Shown here: piece after piece, positions 13,869 to 19,929 of the stretch
Position numbering within the stretch: position 1 is the stretch's first letter
How the letters are laid out: each line of letters opens with the position of its first letter
Assembly: GCA_028064935.1 (NCBI GenBank)
Contig: JAPTWT010000002.1
Span: 1-20,514 of the forward strand
Reading direction: 5' to 3'
Length of the DNA stretch: 20,514 nucleotides
Source: Gammaproteobacteria bacterium
GTDB taxonomy: Bacteria > Pseudomonadota > Gammaproteobacteria > Acidiferrobacterales > Acidiferrobacteraceae
Made by a program: the position numbers and the translations under genes
Notes under the pieces: model-generated
What the model saw: the letters and a program-made list of their open reading frames with translations, nothing else
Database searches by the model: none
Told to the model about the DNA's origin: nothing

Positions 13869-14344
13869 TGGGCATCCTCCTTCACGGGATCAGCCGCCTT
13901 GGCTTCCGGCAGTGTCTGGGCAATGCTCGGATCAAGACCCTGCAGCACGGTGCCTAGTTTGCCGGTTGCCACGTCTTCCTCGAGCGCCTGCCACCACGAC
14001 GCGTTCCCGTTGTGGAAGATGATGCCCACCACCAGCACTATCGCGGCCTGCAGGGCCGTGGTGTTCAGGTGCAAGCCGAATCCCTGAGTCAGGAGCAGCA
14101 GCAGCGCAGATCCCACGGTGATCCAAAAGTTGGCCGTGTGGACGGCTTTCGGCGGTTTCAACTTCCCATTGTTCCAAATAAAACTCCCGACGATCGCAAA
14201 GAACCCTAGGACGGTCGTGGCGTTAAGATGCATGCCCAGTCCCTGCGAGACAATCATGACCAGAGCCGACACCGCCGCAAAGTAGAGAGTCGGGCCGTTG
14301 ATTTTCTTGAGATCCAGCGCAATCCAATGCCATTTGGCGTTCAC
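13865..14344 (-). CDS. Holin-like membrane protein made of two tandem units, 159 aa
   Basis: I use the GTG at 14344, eight bases after AAGGAGG; the longer frame from 14401 overlaps the upstream gene. The protein contains two similar units, about 15-61 and 68-114, each with a helix ending in 'QG-G-HLN', then a second helix ending in '(N)NG'. This resembles the phage holin 1 family (phi-LC3 type) unit of two helices, here duplicated and joined to give four membrane segments. A polar acidic C-terminal tail (about 118-159) follows. It lies between the transglycosylase-like genes and the Ig/FN3 proteins, upstream of the lysin. A pore-forming lysis role is likely but unproven. Confidence 0.72.
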   Translation of the reverse strand: MNAKWHWIALDLKKINGPTLYFAAVSALVMIVSQGLGMHLNATTVLGFFAIVGSFIWNNGKLKPPKAVHTANFWITVGSALLLLLTQGFGLHLNTTALQAAIVLVVGIIFHNGNASWWQALEEDVATGKLGTVLQGLDPSIAQTLPEAKAADPVKEDAQ

Positions 14345-14376
14345 CTTCGGATCCCTCCTTCTGGTGCTAGCATAGC

Positions 14377-15018
14377 CTAGGCCAGCGGGCGCCCCAGCCA
14401 TTCCCGTATATCGCTCCAGTGAGTGTCCGTCTCGACGACCGCCACGGTTGCCCCCGCCGCCAGCAGACTCACGCCAACCAGCCCCCAGCCCACCCAGGGC
14501 ACGTGGCGCGGGGCGGCAGGCGCTGTGCCGGCTGTAATGGCCTGCGATCCCCCATTCTCTGCCGATTCAGACGGTCCGGGAGCCGCGGATAGGGCGGTGA
14601 GAGCATCCTGCGCCGCGCCGACATGGGACGCCCATGCGCCAGACTGCCATGTGGACCAGGCCTCCAGCCCCTGTTCTTCATAGATGGCGAAGGCCGCCTT
14701 AGCATTGTTGGCGGCATTGAACAGCCACGACCGCCACCCGCAGGCCTCGCCGCTGCCGGAATAATTCGTAAGCATCTCGCTGTGCACGTTGTGGATCTGC
14801 CAGAGCCCCCAGCTAGTCGCGCTGCCGGATTCCCCTGAGCAGCTTCCGCAAGATGGGCCTCCCAGACCGCAGTCACCGTCCGCATCTACAGTCCACCCCG
14901 ATTCACTGCCCGCAATCGCTACCATCACGGTCTGAAGGGACAGATCACCCTGACTGGTGGCAATGGTCGCTCCGGGGAATACAGACATGGCCGCCCCCGC
15001 CGCCTCTTGTATGCTCAC
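14377..15018 (-). CDS. Lysozyme/transglycosylase-like enzyme with C-terminal membrane anchor
   Basis: GTG at 15018 lies six bases after GGAGGG. Residues about 5-140 fit a lysozyme-fold (SLT/GH23-like) domain: 'VMVAIAGSESGWTVDADG' with the likely catalytic Glu39, then 'SWGLWQIHNVHSE' (GLWQI, 71-75), and 'AANNAKAAFAIYEEQGLEAWSTW', which matches the end of many phage lytic domains. Three Cys in the loop 'CGLGGPSCGSC' probably form disulfides. A linker with APGPS (146-150) and a membrane segment (about 174-196) follow, then a short amphipathic tail. With no signal peptide and a C-terminal anchor, a virion-associated entry enzyme that cuts peptidoglycan is more likely than a free endolysin. Confidence 0.82.
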   Translation of the reverse strand: MSIQEAAGAAMSVFPGATIATSQGDLSLQTVMVAIAGSESGWTVDADGDCGLGGPSCGSCSGESGSATSWGLWQIHNVHSEMLTNYSGSGEACGWRSWLFNAANNAKAAFAIYEEQGLEAWSTWQSGAWASHVGAAQDALTALSAAPGPSESAENGGSQAITAGTAPAAPRHVPWVGWGLVGVSLLAAGATVAVVETDTHWSDIREWLGRPLA

Positions 15019-15033
15019 GATGATCCCTCCTTC

Positions 15034-16050
15034 CTAGACGATGGTCCGGATCCCGTTGGAGCAGGCCCGGATAGTCACTTCCCGTCCGCCTTCCTGGGCG
15101 AAGTAATCTCTGCACGTCACGACAGCGGGCACCAGTGCGGGCGGCGCTGGGTTCCTCGTGATAGCGACAGCCGCCTGTGCCGCTTTGGCCTCTGCAGGCA
15201 CGTGCTGGGCCACCCAGGATGACGAGCTGGCCAGCGTGGCGCTGGTGCTGGGATTCTCGCCATACGCCGCCAGCACCGGCTCCCACTGGGCGTAATCGGT
15301 CGACGTGGGGGAGATCCCGCGCTGTTGCGCAAGATAGACCAAATACTTGGCAGCCGCGATCGCGTTGGCTTGAGTCGAGGTCGCGGCCTCGCTGTAGGAG
15401 ACCCCCACCTGGGCGCAGGCCTCGGACGAGACCATCATCAGGCCTATCGGGCCGCCGTTTGCGCTGCCGGTGTTGCCTCTGGTGCAAGCACCTGGAACAC
15501 ACCCGCTATTCGCTATGGTCCCGTAACTCAGGAATGTGCTCTCCGTGTGAGCAATGGCCAGCAGCAGAGGGATCGGGATGCCTGTCGCAGCGTTGGCGGT
15601 GACGAGATCAGCGTAGATCTGCGGGGGGCACGGGTCAATGCCCAGATCCCACAAGTAGGCGGCCGCCCGCTGCGCCGCAATCAAACTCTCTCCGTAATAC
15701 CCGACCGGGTGGTGGGCGAGGTCAAAGAGCGAGATGCCGCCGCCGTGGTAATAGATTTCATCCGCCGCGTTCTGAGCCGGCACCCAGGCCAGGGCGTCCG
15801 GCACTGGGATCCCCCCGACCGGATTGTGGAGCAGGCAGAACATCGTCATCGGCGCGCAGGGGTTAGAGCTCTGGCTGCTAGCCGAAGAGTCCCCGCTCGG
15901 GCCCGGTGACGAGCTGGCCCCGGTTGCGGATGACCCGGTGCCCGCAGGAATGGATGACGCCTGCAGACGGTGCGCGGCGTAGATGCCCAGCTCGAGCCCG
16001 GCGGCCCCGCCCAAGGCGATAAAGGCCCAATCGGTCCATGTCGCGCTCAC
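15034..16050 (-). CDS. Membrane-anchored lytic transglycosylase-like protein, 338 aa
   Basis: GTG at 16050 lies about five bases after GGGGGAG. One N-terminal membrane segment (about 7-27) is followed by a Ser-rich linker with SPGPS at 48-52, a Cys-containing region (C65, C72) and a helical segment. Residues about 145-300 match the SLT fold: 'GIPIPLLLAIAHTESTF' with likely catalytic Glu170, 'GPIGLMMVSSEACAQVG' (GLMMV, 203-207), the helix 'ANAIAAAKYLVYLAQQRG', and 'VLAAYGENPS', in the place of the usual AYN motif. Cys pairs near 184/189 and at 313/330 suggest disulfides. It is adjacent to a second muralytic enzyme. PRD1-type viruses also carry a membrane-bound transglycosylase used for entry. 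Confidence 0.85.
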   Translation of the reverse strand: MSATWTDWAFIALGGAAGLELGIYAAHRLQASSIPAGTGSSATGASSSPGPSGDSSASSQSSNPCAPMTMFCLLHNPVGGIPVPDALAWVPAQNAADEIYYHGGGISLFDLAHHPVGYYGESLIAAQRAAAYLWDLGIDPCPPQIYADLVTANAATGIPIPLLLAIAHTESTFLSYGTIANSGCVPGACTRGNTGSANGGPIGLMMVSSEACAQVGVSYSEAATSTQANAIAAAKYLVYLAQQRGISPTSTDYAQWEPVLAAYGENPSTSATLASSSSWVAQHVPAEAKAAQAAVAITRNPAPPALVPAVVTCRDYFAQEGGREVTIRACSNGIRTIV

Positions 16051-16071
16051 CGGCTCTCCCCCTTTGTGCTG

Positions 16072-16500
16072 CTAGTCAAAGAATCGATCGAACCGCTGCC
16101 GCTGCTGTTTGCGGCGGTGCCGGACCACGATGCCTTTCACGATCGCGTAAGCCCCGAACGCGGCGAGGCCACCGACCGTTACGGTCAAAAGAATCGCCGT
16201 CCACGCGATGCCTTCCGCCTGGGCCCTGGTCATATCGGCGACCAGCCACGCCGTGTTGAGCGGCGGCGCCGGCAGCGTGATCGTCTTCCCTGGCTCGATC
16301 GCAAAGTTTTGGCTCGACCCCTGCGGATTCCCATTGGGCCCGACCGGCTGGTACTGGCCCTCGACGGTCGACTTTCCCGCGTTGGTCAGCTGGGCGCCGC
16401 AGGCTAACGTGAACGCCAGACTGCCCATGACGCGGTTCGGGGCGCAGCAGGACTGCACCGTCAGGTCCCCCATAAAGTACATCTGCCCATTGCACGCCAT
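16072..16500 (-). CDS. Tail-anchored beta-rich membrane protein, 142 aa
   Basis: The ATG at 16500 shares one base with the previous stop (TAATG), so it is likely translated by coupling. The N-terminal 85 residues are beta-like and Cys-containing (C3, C18, C19, C34; 'MGDLTVQSCCAPNRV', 'GQYQPVGPNGNPQGS', 'NFAIEPGKTITLPAPP'). One membrane segment follows (about 98-122), then a strongly basic tail (RHRRKQQRQR). The positive charge at the C-terminus predicts a cytoplasmic or virion-interior tail, with the N-terminal domain outside, without a signal peptide. The basic tail could contact the genome or capsid. Family unknown. Confidence 0.75.
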   Translation of the reverse strand: MACNGQMYFMGDLTVQSCCAPNRVMGSLAFTLACGAQLTNAGKSTVEGQYQPVGPNGNPQGSSQNFAIEPGKTITLPAPPLNTAWLVADMTRAQAEGIAWTAILLTVTVGGLAAFGAYAIVKGIVVRHRRKQQRQRFDRFFD

Positions 16501-17534
16501 TATTGCCGCGCCTCCTTCTCTTTTTTGAGCACATAGGCTCCGAGCCCCACTCCGCCAAGGATCAAGCCGAACGCCGCAAATGGCACCGCCAGCGAAGAGA
16601 GGCTGGTCCCGGATGAAGGGCCAGCTGCCACTCCCGAGCCGCTGGAGCTGGATCCGGACCCACCGGAGGAGGAAGACGGGTAAGTCGTCGTGGTCTTCAC
16701 CGTGACCCCGTCCCCGCTGCCGCTGCTGGATGGCCCCGGACTGCTGGACGAGCCATTGCCCGTGATGGTCGTCGGGCTCGACTGGCTGGTGGTCGGGCTC
16801 GACACGTGCTGCACATTGGTCTTGTAGGCCAGACACGTTAACTGGCTGGTATTCCCGGTCAGCACTGACTGAATGTAGCTGGCATAGGTGTCGATGGGCA
16901 CGCCAGGCACGTTGCTGGAGATGACTTGTTCAAAGGTCGGCACCCAGGTCGCATAGAAGTAATATCCCCCTCCGGGCGGATGCAGCACGACCATCGATGA
17001 AAATCCATCGCCTGTGAGATTTTGCTGGTACGAATTGAACGTGCCATTCACCGCGAAGGTCTGCCCTGCCGGGTAACAGACTCCGATCAACGATTCGGCG
17101 AGGGGGAACCCGCGTGGGAACGGATACTTGGAATACGGATTGTAGGTAATCTCCGGAGGCACTGTAAAATTCGCCGAAGCGAGCCAGCCGTAGCCGAGAT
17201 TCTCACAAAAGGAGGACCAGCCGCCAGAGCCCGTCGCGTCGCCGTAAGAGCCGCCGCCAGCTCCCGACGTGTAATACATGGGCCAGCCGCAGTAGTCAAT
17301 CCAAACGCCCCCGCCCTTCACGAAATCCGCGACGATTTGGGGATCGAACTGCTTGTGCAGCTGCGAGCTGTACGGGAGGTCCTCGCCGGCGCCGTTGACG
17401 ATAATATAGCGGTCAGTCAAGGACTGGCGTCCGCTCGACCCCCCTAGCGCGTTATATAGACTGCCATAGTCGTCTATAGCGGCGGCGTTTTTATCATAGC
17501 CCTTGCCCAATCCGATGATCACGATGCCGCCCAT
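16500..17534 (-). CDS. Tail-anchored surface protein with amidotransferase-fold-like domain, 344 aa
   Basis: ATG at 17534 lies six bases after GGGAGGAGG. Residues 1-235 look like an alpha/beta domain: an opening strand 'GGIVIIGLGKGYD', a helix, then 'DPQIVADFVKGGGVWIDYCGWP' with Cys82 after a strand. This is the arrangement of the class I glutamine amidotransferase-like (ThuA/DUF4350-like) fold, though no clear His/Glu partners can be assigned. A very long Ser/Gly/Thr linker (about 245-312) with SPGPS at 265-269 follows, then one membrane segment (about 314-336) and a basic tail (KKEKEARQ). There is no signal peptide. Whether the domain is an enzyme, a sugar-binding domain or only structural is open. 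Confidence 0.7.
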   Translation of the reverse strand: MGGIVIIGLGKGYDKNAAAIDDYGSLYNALGGSSGRQSLTDRYIIVNGAGEDLPYSSQLHKQFDPQIVADFVKGGGVWIDYCGWPMYYTSGAGGGSYGDATGSGGWSSFCENLGYGWLASANFTVPPEITYNPYSKYPFPRGFPLAESLIGVCYPAGQTFAVNGTFNSYQQNLTGDGFSSMVVLHPPGGGYYFYATWVPTFEQVISSNVPGVPIDTYASYIQSVLTGNTSQLTCLAYKTNVQHVSSPTTSQSSPTTITGNGSSSSPGPSSSGSGDGVTVKTTTTYPSSSSGGSGSSSSGSGVAAGPSSGTSLSSLAVPFAAFGLILGGVGLGAYVLKKEKEARQ

Positions 17535-17549
17535 GCTGGTCCTCCTCCC

Positions 17550-17771
17550 TTACAGTCCATTGACCTTGAGCACGATGCTGGCCACCATCACAATGACAGT
17601 CACGAGTGTCCCGAAGACCATCCACAAGATGGTGCGGTTCTGTGCGCGTATAGCCTTGATGTCGGCGACAATGCCGGTCATTTCGTTGTACAGGTCGTGC
17701 TCCATTTTGCCGACCCGGCGATAGATGCTGAGTGGGAATCGCCGGGATGCCGTGGCTTGTTCTTTCGCCAT
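17550..17771 (-). CDS. Small C-terminally anchored protein, XhlA-like, 73 aa
   Basis: The ATG at 17771 is preferred because GGAAGGGGA lies eight bases upstream; an earlier in-frame start at 17810 lacks a site. A basic N-terminus, a short helical stretch with heptad-like spacing (MEHDLYNEMTGIVADIKAIRAQ) and one C-terminal membrane segment (about 48-69) are visible. This matches the architecture of XhlA-type proteins, which act with holins, but the sequence is too short for a firm family call. It lies directly upstream of the anchored surface proteins. It could equally be a small virion membrane protein. Confidence 0.62.
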   Translation of the reverse strand: MAKEQATASRRFPLSIYRRVGKMEHDLYNEMTGIVADIKAIRAQNRTILWMVFGTLVTVIVMVASIVLKVNGL

Positions 17772-17818
17772 CGAACAAGTCCCCTTCCTGCGTTGTTGTG
17801 ACTCTATCATAGGGCCAG

Positions 17819-18061
17819 TCAGTCGCCCCGGGAGACCTTCCCGCGCTGGCCGCCCGGGATAACCCAGAGGCCATCAAGGGACGGCTGGCCGCCAGCGGCC
17901 CTGATACGGTCCGCCCATTCCCGCCGCGCCGCCCGCTTGCGCAGCAGGTCCAGCTGCCGCCGCCGCTCCATAATTGCGCCCACGGCGGAACTGAGCACCA
18001 CTACCAGCCCTAGGCAGGTGAACGGCAGCGCAGCCAGAATCCACACGGTCCACCCGCTCAT
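17819..18061 (-). CDS. Small single-pass membrane protein, 80 aa
   Basis: ATG at 18061 overlaps the RusA stop (ATGA), with GGAGG seven bases upstream. Residues about 4-30 form a membrane segment (VWILAALPFTCLGLVVVLSS). A basic helix follows (MERRRQLDLLRKRAARREW) and then a polar tail. The positive-inside rule places the C-terminus in the cytoplasm. It is translationally coupled to RusA, but nothing in it suggests a role in recombination. Function unknown. Confidence 0.65.
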   Translation of the reverse strand: MSGWTVWILAALPFTCLGLVVVLSSAVGAIMERRRQLDLLRKRAARREWADRIRAAGGQPSLDGLWVIPGGQRGKVSRGD

Positions 18062-18447
18062 GGCGCCGCCTCCAGTTCCTCGACAATGATGTCCACGTAG
18101 CCCGGCCGGTGTACGGGGCCTGCCGTGATCAGCAGCTCAATGTGGGCAAAATCGTCATCCACGATCACGCACTCCTGCGTGAATGCATCAAGAAAGAGCT
18201 TGACCGCTCCCGCAGCATTGTCGGGATCGTGGCGCTGGCGCGTCGGGTAGTGAAACCGGGTCGTAATGCGGGCTCGCAGAAACGTGCGACCATCCCACTG
18301 GCCCTGGATGCGCGCGGCCCGGATCTCCCAGCGCATCTTGTCACCCCACTCTTTCTTGAGCGCCGCATTGCGCTGCCAGCCCGCTCCCCGCGTCGACGTG
18401 TTCTGGCCCGGCGGAATGCCTGGCAGCCTAAATGTCGTGGTCCGCAT
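18058..18447 (-). CDS. rusA: RusA-family Holliday junction resolvase
   Basis: ATG at 18447 lies eight bases after GGAAGGGAG. At 129 aa the protein has the normal RusA length. The N-terminus 'FRLPGIPPGQN' matches the family's opening 'PG-PP--N'. 'RHDPDNAAGAVKLFLDAF' contains the Asp-Pro-Asp-Asn motif (D74-N77) and Asp87, and 'VIVDDD' (D97-D99) supplies the remaining metal ligands. RusA is a dimeric, metal-dependent endonuclease that cuts four-way junctions and is common in phage replication modules. It fits with the DnaB and DnaD-like genes upstream and probably resolves replication or recombination intermediates before packaging. Confidence 0.9.
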   Translation of the reverse strand: MRTTTFRLPGIPPGQNTSTRGAGWQRNAALKKEWGDKMRWEIRAARIQGQWDGRTFLRARITTRFHYPTRQRHDPDNAAGAVKLFLDAFTQECVIVDDDFAHIELLITAGPVHRPGYVDIIVEELEAAP

Positions 18448-18613
18448 GCTCCTGTCTCCCTTCCAGCATCAGCGCCAGCCCCCATGCCACTTCTGCGCCC
18501 AAGGCGCCGAGTCCAACCAGCCAGCGCATGTGCTCCAGCAGTCCGGCCCCGGCCCCGACCAAGCCTTCGATGCCGAAGATCCAGCACACCGCAGCCCATG
18601 CCCGGGTGCTCAC
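18428..18613 (-). CDS. Small two-helix membrane protein, 61 aa
   Basis: GTG at 18613 overlaps the DnaB stop (GTGA); the ribosome site is weak, so translation probably depends on coupling. The gene end overlaps the RusA start by 20 bases. Two hydrophobic helices are visible (about 4-26 and 30-50), with few charges and a polar tail (EGRQEHADHDI). The reading frame fits the dense array, and without it a 160-bp gap would remain. Function unknown; confidence is limited by its small size. Confidence 0.5.
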   Translation of the reverse strand: MSTRAWAAVCWIFGIEGLVGAGAGLLEHMRWLVGLGALGAEVAWGLALMLEGRQEHADHDI

Positions 18614-19929
18614 GATTCGGCCCTGCGCGATAGGCTCATCATGCGCTGGGACTGCGGATCCAGCATGAGGTACAGCGTTCCCAGCCGGCCGCCCTGACGG
18701 ATTTTGTCGACTTTGACGCCGACGGTCGCCAGCCCGGATCCCGGAGCAGGGCCTTGGGACCCCGGCTTGAAGGTGAACAGCACCTTGTCCGCATCATGCT
18801 CGATTTGCCCGGATCCGCGCAGATCGCTCAGCTGGGGCTCGGGCGACTGGCGTCCCTCCACGGCCCGGCTGAGGCTGGAAATGACGACCACAGGAATCTG
18901 CAGCTCCCGCGCCAGCCGTTTCAGACCGACGCTGATATGACCCAGCTGCACGGCGTCGTTGTCCTTCGAGCCGTCAAACTCGACCAGCTGCAAATAGTCC
19001 ACAAACAGCACATCCAGAGCCTGCTGGCGATGCCACTCCCGGGCGAGTTCCCGGATGCCGTCGAGTCCCATGTTCTTGTCCGACAGCCGCAGCGGCCAGT
19101 GGTAGATCGGGTCCATGACCGCATCGAAGGCTTTCTCCACGGCCGGCGAGAGGGGGCTCATGAGCATCGCAAGAGGCTTGCCCATGGTCTGTGCCGCCCA
19201 GCTGAAAAACAGCGACCGCTCCCCCATTTCGAGCGAGATATAGCCCACGTTCTTGCGTTGCCGGCTGCAGATATCCCGCACCATGTTCAACACCAGCGTG
19301 GTCTTGCCCGTAGCAGGCCGTCCGGCGATAACCACGAGGTCTTCGGGCTGGAGCATAAACAGGTGTGAGTCCAGCTCAGGATAACCTGTCGTAATTCCCG
19401 ACTGTTCTTGACCATCGTGAGTGATGTGCCTGACGTATTCCGTTAGGTCTACGACGCCCTCGGATGCCGTGCGCCCCGCCCCCATGAGGCTTGACCGTTT
19501 GTTGAGCTCTTTCTGAAGCGCCTCCATGGTCCACTCAGCCGGGTCGCGCTGCTCTGGATCGAGCCGCAGGCCTGCGCTCAAAATGGCTTTAATGCGGCGT
19601 GCCTCGACCTGTTGGCGAAGCGGCGGCAGGACAAACTCCGGATACGTCACCGTATCTCGCCAGGCCACTGTCGCCTCCATCGCGTGGACCCCCAGGTCTT
19701 GGTGATTGGCAATCAGATCGACCAGCTGGCACGGTTTCTCGGCTTCCCGGCGCTCGGTGACCCACGCCCAGAGAGCGGTCCAGTGCGGCTCGGTAAACCA
19801 TTCGGGCTCGACCAGATCCCACCACGGATGATTCGGATACCACACCCAGCCGGCAATGACCGCGGATTCCACCTGCATTTCCTCGAGGTGCAGCTCCGCG
19901 GCGACATCGCGATCGTCAAACTCTGTCAA
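18610..19929 (-). CDS. dnaB: Replicative DNA helicase, DnaB family
   Basis: TTG at 19929 lies nine bases after AGGAGG and overlaps the preceding stop (TTGA). At 439 aa it is close to normal DnaB length. An N-terminal helical domain (about 12-140) leads by a linker to a RecA-like domain: 'GYPELDSHLFMLQPEDLVVIAG', Walker A 'GRPATGKT' (203-210, K209), 'YISLEM', Walker B 'VLFVDYLQL' (D311), 'SLSRAVEGR' (352-360) and 'DLRGSGQIEHDADKVL' with the arginine-finger region. The Gln usual in the 'SQLSR' motif is Ser here. It unwinds the fork for the viral replisome, and the DnaD-like protein encoded just upstream is the probable loader or initiator. Confidence 0.95.
   Translation of the reverse strand: MTEFDDRDVAAELHLEEMQVESAVIAGWVWYPNHPWWDLVEPEWFTEPHWTALWAWVTERREAEKPCQLVDLIANHQDLGVHAMEATVAWRDTVTYPEFVLPPLRQQVEARRIKAILSAGLRLDPEQRDPAEWTMEALQKELNKRSSLMGAGRTASEGVVDLTEYVRHITHDGQEQSGITTGYPELDSHLFMLQPEDLVVIAGRPATGKTTLVLNMVRDICSRQRKNVGYISLEMGERSLFFSWAAQTMGKPLAMLMSPLSPAVEKAFDAVMDPIYHWPLRLSDKNMGLDGIRELAREWHRQQALDVLFVDYLQLVEFDGSKDNDAVQLGHISVGLKRLARELQIPVVVISSLSRAVEGRQSPEPQLSDLRGSGQIEHDADKVLFTFKPGSQGPAPGSGLATVGVKVDKIRQGGRLGTLYLMLDPQSQRMMSLSRRAES

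Noticed and set aside
16501..16836. N-terminal extension of the 142-aa membrane protein frame
   Set aside because: It overlaps the upstream 344-aa gene, and the ATG at 16500 is coupled to that gene's stop (TAATG).
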